From contig JBIOHP010000043.1 of NCBI GenBank assembly GCA_044449065.1, positions 1-17,221 on the forward strand: a stretch of DNA of 17,221 nt, read 5' to 3'. The position numbers were made by a program, and so were the translations under genes. Source of the DNA: JBIOHP01 sp044449065 (GTDB lineage Bacteria; Bacteroidota; Ignavibacteria; UBA10030; SZUA-254). The notes under the pieces were generated by a model. It did no database searches. It was not told the DNA's origin and saw only the letters and a list, made by a program, of their open reading frames with translations. Below, piece after piece: positions 8,132-15,774 of the stretch. Numbering within the stretch: position 1 is the first letter of the stretch; the number at the start of each line of letters is the position of its first letter.

Positions 8132-9075
8132 TGGTAAATACAAGCGTAACTATAGGGACACTCAAACTTAAAAACCCCGTGATGGTGGCGTCCGGAACAT
8201 TTGGATACGGCGATGAATGCTTGGGATTGGTGGATGTGAATAAATTCGGCGGGATTGTTACAAAGTCGCTTTCCAGCAAACCGCGCGATGGAAATCCCGC
8301 CGTTCGCATCGTTGAAACTGCCTCCGGGATGTTGAATTCCATCGGTTTGGCAAACATTGGCGTGGATAACTTCATCGACGAAAAGATACCATTTTTAGAT
8401 ACGCTCAATACAACTGTCATTGTAAATATTGCAGGAAGCACCATCGAGGAATATTGCGACGTTTTGACTCGTCTGGAAAGTTTTAAAGCAATCGACGGTT
8501 TTGAAATAAATGTCTCATGCCCCAATGTCAAAGAGGGAGGGTTATCGTTCGGGACGGATAGAAAAATGGTGGCGGAAATCACCAAACAACTCCGAAAATT
8601 AACCCGGAAAACTCTGATCATTAAGCTGACGCCAAATGTCACCCATATCTCCGAATTCGCCCGCTCCGCCGCAGACGAAGGCGCCGATGCGGTTTCCGTT
8701 ATCAACACTGTAATCGGCATGGCGGTGGATATTAAGACACGCAGACCAAAACTCTACACAGTAACAGGCGGACTTTCGGGTCCGGCAATTAAACCGGTTG
8801 CACTCTCAAAAGTTTATGAAGTTGCACAGGCGGTAAAAATTCCTATTATCGGTATCGGAGGGATTATGACGGCGGAGGATGCAATTGAATTTCTGATGGT
8901 CGGAGCTTCGGCAATCCAGATTGGAACTGCGAATTTTATCGATCCAGCTGCCGGAATTCATGTTGCGGAAGGCATCGAGGCATATTGCGAATCTCAGAAG
9001 ATCGAAAATGTTTGTTCGCTCACCGGCTCGTTACAGACTACGAAAGGACGCTCCGTTCTCAATAGCTGGTTATAA
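8131..9075 (+). CDS. pyrD: Dihydroorotate dehydrogenase, class 1B catalytic subunit
   Basis: This 314-residue TIM-barrel flavoprotein oxidises dihydroorotate to orotate in de novo pyrimidine synthesis. Visible features: the N-terminal KNPVMVASGTFGYG loop, KSLS after the second strand, NSIGLANIG, and INVSCPNVK with Cys130, the catalytic base that marks class 1 enzymes (class 2 uses Ser). The FMN-phosphate loops GGLSGPAIKP and GIGGI follow. With pyrK directly upstream, class 1B is the consistent reading. I chose ATG 8131, which overlaps the pyrK stop by one base; the frame extends to 8083, but that would add 16 residues lying inside the PyrK coding end with no family match. folC starts 10 bases after its stop. 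Confidence 0.95.
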   Translation: MVNTSVTIGTLKLKNPVMVASGTFGYGDECLGLVDVNKFGGIVTKSLSSKPRDGNPAVRIVETASGMLNSIGLANIGVDNFIDEKIPFLDTLNTTVIVNIAGSTIEEYCDVLTRLESFKAIDGFEINVSCPNVKEGGLSFGTDRKMVAEITKQLRKLTRKTLIIKLTPNVTHISEFARSAADEGADAVSVINTVIGMAVDIKTRRPKLYTVTGGLSGPAIKPVALSKVYEVAQAVKIPIIGIGGIMTAEDAIEFLMVGASAIQIGTANFIDPAAGIHVAEGIEAYCESQKIENVCSLTGSLQTTKGRSVLNSWL

Positions 9076-9085
9076 CGCTGCCACT

Positions 9086-10387
9086 ATGAAATCCCCTCCC
9101 AACGAATATCGGCGATATTTACGGTTTCTTTATCACTTACAAGTTTTTGGAATTAAATTAGGCCTCGAGAACATTCGTTCGTTGTTGAATTTTCTTGGAA
9201 ACCCTCACCTCAAGTATCCCGTCATCCACATTGCCGGAACAAACGGCAAAGGATCAACAGCTTCAATGATAGCATCGATTCTAACCGCTTCCGGTTACAC
9301 AACAGGTCTTTATACCTCGCCGCATCTCGTTAATTTCACAGAGAGAATCAGGATCGATGGAACCTCGATTGCGGAGGATCAAGTCGTCGCCTACACAAAA
9401 ATTTTGAAACGTGAAGTCGAAAAATGCCGGGCAACCTTTTTTGAAACGACAACAGCCATGGCATTCATGTATTTTGCCGATCAGAAAGTGGATGTTGCCG
9501 TGATTGAAACCGGCTTGGGTGGGAGATTTGACGCCACGAATATAGTAAATCCTGTGCTCAGCATTATAACATCAATCGGCATGGATCATATGGAACATCT
9601 CGGTAATTCGATTTCTGAAATTGCGTTCGAGAAGGGAGGAATTGTAAAACCGGGAATTCCCTGTATTGTTGGTTTCAATGAGAATCCCGCCCTTGATGTT
9701 GTCCGGCGCATCTGCCGTAAGAATCAGTCAAGAATTCTTTCGGTGCACAGTGATACGAAGTCAGAAGTAATGCGATCATCTATTGAAGGAAGTATTGTAA
9801 ATATTTCAACACGGAGGGTAGATATTCAGAATCTTCATCTATCTCTTGCTGGCAACTACCAGATAAATAATGCCTGTATGGCGATTCTAGCGGTTGAAAA
9901 TCTGGCACTCAATGGATCATTCCCTGACATTTGCAAAAAAAGTATCAAATCTGGATTAGGCGCCATAAAAAAATATTCTCATTTGTGCGGACGGTTGGAT
10001 ATTCTTTGTAAAAATCCTTTGATTCTCTGCGATGTCGCGCATAACCCTCCCGCTATTGAAAGGTTGTGTGCCGCACTTTCTGATTTGAATCTTCGTGATT
10101 TAATCCTTATTTTCGGGGTTATGAAGGATAAAGACGTGGTTGGAATCGTGGATTCTCTTATCGGATTCAGTAGAATGGTTATCGTTGTAAAACCCGATAC
10201 GGTTCGCGCGATGGAGGAAGGCAGTATAGTAGAGATATTCCACGCAAAGCATTTTAAAGCAATAACAGGCGGATCAGTTAAAAGGGGCGTGGAACTTGCC
10301 GTCCAGAAAACCCGTTTAAATGACACTATCCTTGTCCTTGGATCCCACTATGTCGTAGGAGAAGCGATCAACATTAGTTTAAATTAA
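9086..10387 (+). CDS. folC: Bifunctional folylpolyglutamate synthase/dihydrofolate synthase
   Basis: This 433-residue Mur-ligase family enzyme joins glutamate to folates (and usually to dihydropteroate), using ATP. Motifs in order: P-loop HIAGTNGKGS (Gly51-Ser57), SPHL (79-82), ETGLGGRFDATN (141-152), SIGMDHMEHLG, FEKGGI with Lys182 as the likely carbamylated lysine, the CGRLDI segment (300-305), and DVAHNP (315-320) in the C-terminal domain. The frame is open back to 8921, inside pyrD, but those 55 extra residues resemble no FolC and overlap pyrD, so ATG 9086 is chosen. No good Shine-Dalgarno precedes it; the 10-base gap suggests coupling with pyrD. The gene ends in an AT-rich gap before rho, with no clear terminator. 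Confidence 0.94.
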   Translation: MKSPPNEYRRYLRFLYHLQVFGIKLGLENIRSLLNFLGNPHLKYPVIHIAGTNGKGSTASMIASILTASGYTTGLYTSPHLVNFTERIRIDGTSIAEDQVVAYTKILKREVEKCRATFFETTTAMAFMYFADQKVDVAVIETGLGGRFDATNIVNPVLSIITSIGMDHMEHLGNSISEIAFEKGGIVKPGIPCIVGFNENPALDVVRRICRKNQSRILSVHSDTKSEVMRSSIEGSIVNISTRRVDIQNLHLSLAGNYQINNACMAILAVENLALNGSFPDICKKSIKSGLGAIKKYSHLCGRLDILCKNPLILCDVAHNPPAIERLCAALSDLNLRDLILIFGVMKDKDVVGIVDSLIGFSRMVIVVKPDTVRAMEEGSIVEIFHAKHFKAITGGSVKRGVELAVQKTRLNDTILVLGSHYVVGEAINISLN

Positions 10388-10399
10388 TTTTTCATATAT

Positions 10400-10428
10400 T
10401 TGACTTTAAATGGAGAAGGTTTTATATT
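10400..10428 (+). promoter_or_regulatory. Candidate rho promoter
   Basis: TTGACT (10400-10405) and TATATT (10423-10428) lie 17 bases apart, close to the sigma-70 consensus. Transcription would begin near 10435, giving an untranslated leader of about 180 bases before rho. Further TTGAC boxes (10446, 10462) and a TATAAT (10501-10506) follow, but none of them pair at good spacing. Confidence 0.5.
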
Positions 10429-10554
10429 TATACCTGAAATACAACTTGACGGGCTTATCTCTTGACCCTGTTTATTTTCCACAATTGTTTACATATCAGT
10501 TATAATATCCTGATTTTACTTTTGATAGCGCTGGAAGGCGTTAAGTTTTTCAAC

Positions 10555-10577
10555 AACTGAACGATACAATCGCAGTT
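10555..10577 (+). promoter_or_regulatory. Hairpin in the rho leader
   Basis: AACTG (10555-10559) pairs with CAGTT (10573-10577), and inside it CGAT (10562-10565) pairs with ATCG (10569-10572) around a 3-base loop, with a 2-base AA bulge. It sits 39 bases before the rho ATG. Rho genes in other bacteria are often autoregulated through their leaders; whether this stem takes part is unknown. Confidence 0.35.
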
Positions 10578-10616
10578 ATTCATATTCATTATTAACACTT
10601 TAAAGGTAATTTAGTC

Positions 10617-11870
10617 ATGCCAATGGACATAGCAGAACTGAAGGGAAAGAAAATTTCAGATCTGACGAAGATCGCGAAGGAGCTGAACATCAACGGGTAT
10701 TCCGATCTTCGAAAACAAGACCTCATCTTCAAAATTCTTGAGGCGCAAACCGAACAGGATGGACTCACATTCAGTAAGGGAGTTCTCGAAACGCTTCCCG
10801 ATGGATATGGATTTCTTCGTTCTGTGGATTACAACTATCTGCCCTCGCCGGACGATATTTACGTTTCGCCGTCGCAGATAAAAAAATTCAATTTGCGCAC
10901 CGGTGATACAGTGAGTGGACAGGTGCGTCCTCCGAAAGAAGGCGAGCGATTTTTCGCGCTTCTCCGGGTGGAAGCGGTAAATGACGAAAACCCTGATGCG
11001 ATCAGGGACCGCGTCTTATTCGATAATCTTACCCCGCTTTATCCCAATGCCCGTCTTCATCTCGAAACGTCCCCGGGAGAATACTCCATGCGTATTATGG
11101 ATTTACTAACCCCGATAGGGAAGGGCCAGCGCGGTATGATTGTTTCACCACCCAAAGCCGGCAAAACAATATTGCTTCAAAAGCTGGCGAACAGCATCGT
11201 ACGTAATCATCCGGAAGTTTTCCTTATTGTTCTTCTAATCGATGAACGACCGGAAGAGGTTACCGATATGGAACGCTCCGTTAATGCGGAAGTAGTCAGC
11301 TCCACATTCGATGAACCCCCGGAACGTCACGTTCAGGTTGCTGATATGGTTCTTGAGAAAGCAAAACGCCTCATCGAGGCAAAACGCGACGTCGTGATTT
11401 TACTCGATAGCATAACACGGTTAGCGCGAGCGCATAACACGGTTGTTCCTCACAGCGGTAAAATACTTTCCGGCGGCGTCGATGCAAACGCTCTCCATCG
11501 ACCGAAACGATTCTTCGGGGCAGCACGTAATGTTGAAGAAGGCGGCAGTCTGACTATAATAGCAACCGCCCTTATTGAAACCGGCAGCAGGATGGACGAA
11601 GTAATCTTCGAAGAATTCAAAGGCACGGGCAACATGGAAATTATCCTTGACCGTAAATTGAGCGATAAACGGATGTTTCCAGCACTCGACGTAAACCGCT
11701 CGGGCACGCGTAAAGAAGAATTATTGTTAGAAGCAGAAGAATTGAATAGGGTGTGGATTCTGAGAAAATTCCTCAGCGATTTCTCTACCGTTGAAGCGAT
11801 GGAGTTCCTGATTGAAAAAATGCGTGGAACGAAGTCAAATAAGGAATTTCTCCGCTCAATGAATACGTAA
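10617..11870 (+). CDS. rho: Transcription termination factor Rho
   Basis: This 417-residue hexameric RNA-dependent ATPase ends transcription of untranslated RNA. In order: the N-terminal Rho helical domain (residues 5-45, LKGKKISDLTKIAKEL), the cold-shock-like primary RNA-binding domain with DGYGFLR (62-68) and DIYVS (80-84), Walker A SPPKAGKT (177-184), LLIDERPEEVTDMER (207-220), Walker B VVILLDS (259-265) followed by ITRLARAHN, the Q-loop region SGKILSGGVDA, and the R-loop and arginine-finger region near RPKRFFGAARN and ETGSRMDEVIFEEFKGTGN. Length matches E. coli Rho closely, with no N-terminal insertion. ATG 10617 is 10 bases after AAAGG; a second ATG two codons later is further from it. 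It stands as its own transcription unit between a candidate promoter and terminator. Confidence 0.97.
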   Translation: MPMDIAELKGKKISDLTKIAKELNINGYSDLRKQDLIFKILEAQTEQDGLTFSKGVLETLPDGYGFLRSVDYNYLPSPDDIYVSPSQIKKFNLRTGDTVSGQVRPPKEGERFFALLRVEAVNDENPDAIRDRVLFDNLTPLYPNARLHLETSPGEYSMRIMDLLTPIGKGQRGMIVSPPKAGKTILLQKLANSIVRNHPEVFLIVLLIDERPEEVTDMERSVNAEVVSSTFDEPPERHVQVADMVLEKAKRLIEAKRDVVILLDSITRLARAHNTVVPHSGKILSGGVDANALHRPKRFFGAARNVEEGGSLTIIATALIETGSRMDEVIFEEFKGTGNMEIILDRKLSDKRMFPALDVNRSGTRKEELLLEAEELNRVWILRKFLSDFSTVEAMEFLIEKMRGTKSNKEFLRSMNT

Positions 11871-11874
11871 TTCA

Positions 11875-11911
11875 GGAGATTTAACTACTGTTAAAACCTC
11901 CAATTATTTTT
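11875..11911 (+). terminator. Probable terminator after rho
   Basis: GGAG (11875-11878) and TTTAAC (11880-11885) pair with GTTAAA (11890-11895) and CTCC (11898-11901) around the loop TACT, with a small internal loop, followed by AATTATTTTT. It begins four bases after the rho stop. The stem is AT-rich, so it may be weak. Confidence 0.5.
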
Positions 11912-11921
11912 CACGAAATAC

Positions 11922-11950
11922 TTGATTTTAGCTCGGTCGCTTGTTACATT
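11922..11950 (+). promoter_or_regulatory. Candidate promoter of the OmpA-family gene
   Basis: TTGATT (11922-11927) and TACATT (11945-11950) are 17 bases apart. Transcription would start about 20 bases before the ATG at 11977. The short leader is AT-rich with no Shine-Dalgarno. Confidence 0.5.
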
Positions 11951-11976
11951 CTTGTTAAGATTAATTATATACCAAT

Positions 11977-13371
11977 ATGAAACCACCTAACCATCGCCTA
12001 TTGATTCTGGGGTGCATATTCCTCGTTTGCGAGGTTACCATCGCCCAACCGACCCAGGGTGATTTTGGAGCAGGAGCCAGTTTTGGGGTTTCGAGTCCGA
12101 TGACACCGATTCATGGTCCCATCAGAGAGCCATATATCCGTATCTTGATGCGCTATTATATTAACGACTATTTAGGTATCGAGGGAGGAGGCGCATTTAC
12201 GTATTTACGAGGGGAAAATATCGGCGCATACTTCAACACGATATCTGAACCGGTCGATTTGCGTTTTCACGTCGGTATTCCTCTTCAACCGAAAGTGTAT
12301 TTTATAGGATATGCCGGATTCGGATTGATGCACTTTGATCCCCGCGATAGAAATGATAAACCGCTTCCCAATAACGCGCTTAACAATTACCGCAGAATGA
12401 CCTCGTATGTTCCGATAGGGGGAGGGTTTCAATATTTCTTTGAAAAACATACCGGCATTGAATTAACAGGAACATATAATTATACTGCCACTAAAACCCT
12501 TGATGATACCCCGACGGGAAATAACGATGCGTTCTGGACCGGGACTTTTACTCTGTTTGGCATTCTTTCAACAGGTAGTGGAGACTCGGACGGAGATGGA
12601 CTATCTGACGACCTTGAACGACAGATAGGCACCGACCCCCACAATCCGGATACGGATGGCGATGGACTTTCTGATGGCGATGAGTATTATAAATATCATA
12701 CCAATCCATTGGATCCCGATACCGATCATGATGGGTTAAATGACCGGGAAGAAATATTTATCTATCACACCGACCCGAATAACCCGGATACCGACGGGGA
12801 TGGATTGACCGATGGCGATGAAGTATTAAAGTATCACACCGACCCATTACGCAAAGACACGGATGGCGGCGGCGTGGATGATGGCACAGAAGTTCGCCGC
12901 GGTACCAACCCACTTGATCCGACGGACGATTTTCCTCCGAAAAAGGCCCCCGTAAAAGAGATTCCTCCGGTGGAAATCAAACAGCCGGAACCACCCCCGC
13001 CCTCCAACGATATCAGTGGGATAAATGTGGGTCAAAGTTTGGTTATGCCAGATATTAATTTTGAAATCGGCAGTGCGCGTCTTACCCCGGGCGCCAAAAC
13101 CATACTCGATGACGCCTCCCAAATTATGATTACGCATCCTGATCTCGAATTCCTTATTGAAGGTCACACTGATAGCACAGGAACGCGAAAATTGAACCTT
13201 TCGCTTTCCAAAAACCGGGCTCTTTCCGTTAAATTATATCTCGAAACAAAAGGAATTGATGCAAACCGGTTGACCACACAGGGATTTGGTCCTGATAAGC
13301 CGAGAGCTTCCAATTCAACCGTAGAAGGAAGGACGCAAAATAGACGTATTGAATTCAGACGAACAAAATAA
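11977..13371 (+). CDS. OmpA-family outer-membrane protein with thrombospondin type-3 repeats
   Basis: This 464-residue protein starts with a Sec signal (about 23 residues, cleavage likely after TIA). Residues 24-200 are aromatic/Gly alternating strands consistent with a small outer-membrane beta-barrel. Residues 203-318 hold Asp-rich calcium-binding thrombospondin type-3 repeats (DTDGDGLSDGDE type). A Pro-rich linker (320-345) leads to the C-terminal OmpA peptidoglycan-binding domain with EGHTDSTG (Asp399) and KNRA (Arg414), spaced 15 residues apart like the Asp/Arg pair that binds diaminopimelate in OmpA, and QNRRIEF at the end. Expected role: tying the outer membrane to the cell wall, with a rigid calcium-stabilised spacer. 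It has its own candidate promoter and a strong terminator, so it is probably monocistronic. Family is secure; the barrel is inferred from pattern only. Confidence 0.92.
   Translation: MKPPNHRLLILGCIFLVCEVTIAQPTQGDFGAGASFGVSSPMTPIHGPIREPYIRILMRYYINDYLGIEGGGAFTYLRGENIGAYFNTISEPVDLRFHVGIPLQPKVYFIGYAGFGLMHFDPRDRNDKPLPNNALNNYRRMTSYVPIGGGFQYFFEKHTGIELTGTYNYTATKTLDDTPTGNNDAFWTGTFTLFGILSTGSGDSDGDGLSDDLERQIGTDPHNPDTDGDGLSDGDEYYKYHTNPLDPDTDHDGLNDREEIFIYHTDPNNPDTDGDGLTDGDEVLKYHTDPLRKDTDGGGVDDGTEVRRGTNPLDPTDDFPPKKAPVKEIPPVEIKQPEPPPPSNDISGINVGQSLVMPDINFEIGSARLTPGAKTILDDASQIMITHPDLEFLIEGHTDSTGTRKLNLSLSKNRALSVKLYLETKGIDANRLTTQGFGPDKPRASNSTVEGRTQNRRIEFRRTK
12583..12930 (+). repeat. Thrombospondin type-3 repeat block in the OmpA-family gene
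   Basis: The block repeats with a 23-residue (69-base) period: units read NPDTDGDGLSDGDE, DPDTDHDGLNDREE, NPDTDGDGLTDGDE and a degenerate last unit KDTDGGGVDDGTE. Each ends with a YHT(N/D)P or GTNP turn. A shorter DSDGDGLSDDLE unit comes first. DNA copies such as gatacggatggcgatgg and gataccgacggggatgg have diverged, so length variation by recent slippage is not evident. Confidence 0.9.
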
Positions 13372-13390
13372 GTCTCCTTAATACGTTCGT

Positions 13391-13431
13391 AAGCCCCGTT
13401 TCAAATAAGATAAAGACGGGGTTTTTTATTT
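13391..13431 (+). terminator. Strong intrinsic terminator after the OmpA-family gene
   Basis: CCCCGT (13394-13399) pairs with ACGGGG (13416-13421), and the flanking AAG can pair with the first bases of the T run. The tract TTTTTTATTTT follows directly. It lies 20 bases after the stop codon. Confidence 0.88.
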
Positions 13432-13606
13432 TAATGAATCGATTGGCAATGGAGATATTTTTCTTCCATGTCCCATCCGAGCTTATCTCTCGCAGATACT
13501 CACATATGCTGAATTTCTTTTGGTACATTGATTGATGTAGCGGAGTTTTTCACCTTTTATCCTTTTCGAATCCCGCCAATCATTAATTCGTATAAAAATT
13601 AATATT

Positions 13607-13635
13607 TTGCAACTCACCCCATAATTTCTTAAATT
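13607..13635 (+). promoter_or_regulatory. Candidate promoter of the acyl-CoA gene cluster
   Basis: TTGCAA (13607-13612) and TAAATT (13630-13635) are 17 bases apart, 39 bases before the thiolase ATG. The region is very AT-rich, so chance matches are likely. Confidence 0.35.
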
Positions 13636-13674
13636 ATTAACAATTATTTTCCCTTCACTATATCCAATAATACC

Positions 13675-14856
13675 ATGAACAGAGAAGTCGTAATTGCCAG
13701 CGCATGCCGAACTCCTATTGGTTCCTTCGGCGGAAGTTTAAGCACCATTTCTGCCCCCAAACTTGGAGCCATCGTAATCGAAGAAGCATTAAAACGAATC
13801 AATGTAGCCAAAAAGGACGTTGATGAAGTGATAATGGGAAACGTTCTCACGGCTGGTATTGGTCAGGCGCCGGCTCGCCAGGCAACGCTCTTCGCCGGAT
13901 TACCTGATTCGGTTGAGGCACTGACGATAAACAAAGTTTGCGGTTCAGGATTAAAAGCAATCATGCTCGGCGCACAGGCGATTGCGCTTGGCGACGCAGA
14001 AGTTGTTGTTGCCGGTGGTATGGAAAATATGTCGCAGACTCCTTATCTTCTCGAAAAAGCAAGAAACGGCTATCGAATGGGTCATGGGCAAGTGACTGAT
14101 TCGATGATCAAAGACGGATTATGGGATGTCTATAAAGACTATCATATGGGAAACGCAGCGGAACTCTGCGCAAAAGAATGCAATGTTACCCGCATTGAAC
14201 AGGATACATATTCAATCATGAGTTATGAACGGGCAATCGATTCACAAAACAGCGGTTTGTTCACGAAGGAAATAATCCCGGTTCAGATTCCACAAAAAGG
14301 CGATCAACCGATTATTGTGGACCAGGATGAAGAACCGAAGAAGTTCCGAAAAGATAAAATGCCCACTTTAAAACCGGCGTTTCAGAAAGATGGTACAGTC
14401 ACACCCGCGAACGCGTCGAAAATTAATGATGGAGCAGCAGCGACTGTACTCATGACACGTGAAAAAGCGAATGCCCTGGGCATCAAACCACTGGCAAAGA
14501 TAGTTGGGTATGCATCAGCGGCGAAACAACCCGAATGGTTCACCACAGCACCTGCCGATGTAATAGCAAAAGTATTAAAGAAAGTATCCTTAACCAAAGA
14601 CGATATCGATCTCTACGAAATTAACGAGGCATTTGCCGTTGTTACGCTCATTGTTAATCGCATGATCGGGTTGGATGTCAATAAAGTGAACGTACATGGC
14701 GGGGCGGTAGCGCTCGGGCATCCTATTGGAGCAAGCGGAGCAAGGATAATGGTCACTCTCCTCCATGCAATGAAAGAACGTAAAGCACGGCGGGGTATGG
14801 CGGCTATTTGTATCGGCGGAGGGGAAGCAAGCGCAGTCATTGTTGAACAAATTTGA
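13675..14856 (+). CDS. Acetyl-CoA C-acetyltransferase (thiolase)
   Basis: This 393-residue thiolase II-type enzyme condenses two acetyl-CoA to acetoacetyl-CoA, or runs in reverse in beta-oxidation. The active-site set is complete: Cys89 in NKVCGSGLKA, NEAF (317-320), His349 in GGAVALGHPIGASGAR and Cys379 in CIGGGEAS. Length and spacing match the well-studied biosynthetic thiolases almost residue for residue. One small departure is GGGEAS where GGGQG is most common after the second Cys. The methionine cluster GGMENMSQTPYLL and GHGQVTDSMIKDGLWD are typical of acetoacetyl-CoA thiolases. It is the first gene of the cluster, with the dehydrogenase 9 bases downstream, which favours four-carbon chemistry. 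Direction (synthesis or degradation) cannot be read from sequence. Confidence 0.94.
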   Translation: MNREVVIASACRTPIGSFGGSLSTISAPKLGAIVIEEALKRINVAKKDVDEVIMGNVLTAGIGQAPARQATLFAGLPDSVEALTINKVCGSGLKAIMLGAQAIALGDAEVVVAGGMENMSQTPYLLEKARNGYRMGHGQVTDSMIKDGLWDVYKDYHMGNAAELCAKECNVTRIEQDTYSIMSYERAIDSQNSGLFTKEIIPVQIPQKGDQPIIVDQDEEPKKFRKDKMPTLKPAFQKDGTVTPANASKINDGAAATVLMTREKANALGIKPLAKIVGYASAAKQPEWFTTAPADVIAKVLKKVSLTKDDIDLYEINEAFAVVTLIVNRMIGLDVNKVNVHGGAVALGHPIGASGARIMVTLLHAMKERKARRGMAAICIGGGEASAVIVEQI

Positions 14857-14865
14857 AAGAAACTT

Positions 14866-15720
14866 ATGGAAATTAAAAATGTATTAGTCGTTGGCGCTGG
14901 AACGATGGGCAACGGAATTGCTCATACCTTTGCGCAGTGTGGTTTTCCCGTATCGCTCTATGATATAAAGGATGAATTTATCGAACGAGGATTGAACACT
15001 ATTCGGGGCAATTTAGATCGTCAGATTAAAAAAGGCACGTTAACGGAAGAACAGAAACAACAAACATTAAACAGAATAACAAAAACAACCTCGTTACAAC
15101 AATCTGCGCAACGAAGCGATATCGTAGTTGAAGCGGCGACAGAGGATAAGAAAATTAAATTGGAAATATTTAAATCGTTAGATTCAACATGTCCGCCGCA
15201 CGCAATTCTTGCCTCCAATACTTCGTCCATTTCGATAACAGAAATTGCCGCCGCCACAAAACGGCCCGATAAAATAATCGGCATGCACTTTATGAATCCC
15301 GTTCCTGTAATGAAATTGGTAGAGGTGATCCGGGGTCTGGCGACATCCAATGAAACGTATGAAATTGTAAAGTCGCTTGCGCAGAAATTAGACAAAGTTC
15401 CTGTCGAGGTAAATGATTATCCCGGCTTTATTTCCAACAGGGTATTACTCCCCATGCTGAATGAAGCGATGTACTGTGTGATGGAAGGCGTTGCCACTCC
15501 CGAAGCTATCGATACTGTGATGAAACTCGGCATGAATCACCCCATGGGTCCTTTAACACTGGCAGATTTTATCGGTTTGGATGTTTGTCTCTCGATCATG
15601 AATGTCCTTCATGACGGATTAGGCGACTCGAAATATCGTCCTTGTCCATTATTAAAAAAGATGGTCGCCGCCGGTACCCTTGGAAGAAAAACCGGTAAAG
15701 GATTTTATTCATATCCTTAA
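14866..15720 (+). CDS. 3-hydroxybutyryl-CoA dehydrogenase
   Basis: This 284-residue single-function enzyme interconverts acetoacetyl-CoA and 3-hydroxybutyryl-CoA with NAD(P)H. The Rossmann nucleotide loop is GAGTMGNGIA (10-19), with Asp33 at the end of the second strand suggesting NAD preference. Catalytic-site residues are present: SNTSS (117-121), His141 in GMHFMNPVPVM, Glu153, and Asn191 in GFISNRVL. The C-terminal helical domain has NHPMGPLTLADFIGLD and GRKTGKGFY, the family end. It lacks the hydratase half found in fused FadB/FadJ proteins. It starts 9 bases after the thiolase stop, so the two are very likely co-transcribed. Confidence 0.94.
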   Translation: MEIKNVLVVGAGTMGNGIAHTFAQCGFPVSLYDIKDEFIERGLNTIRGNLDRQIKKGTLTEEQKQQTLNRITKTTSLQQSAQRSDIVVEAATEDKKIKLEIFKSLDSTCPPHAILASNTSSISITEIAAATKRPDKIIGMHFMNPVPVMKLVEVIRGLATSNETYEIVKSLAQKLDKVPVEVNDYPGFISNRVLLPMLNEAMYCVMEGVATPEAIDTVMKLGMNHPMGPLTLADFIGLDVCLSIMNVLHDGLGDSKYRPCPLLKKMVAAGTLGRKTGKGFYSYP

Positions 15721-15774
15721 AATAAGCAGCTATAACTGATTTAAAATATTAATGACAGAATACTAGGATACCTT

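Larger units (their letters stand above)
13372..13674. other. Intergenic gap of 303 bases
   Basis: Beyond the terminator at 13391-13431 and a candidate promoter at 13607-13635, I see no gene or repeat. A 33-codon frame from ATG 13434 has no ribosome site and no recognisable product. Confidence 0.6.

Noticed and set aside
8921..9085. Upstream start for folC
   Set aside because: The 55 extra residues lie inside pyrD, are Arg-rich and resemble no FolC N-terminus.
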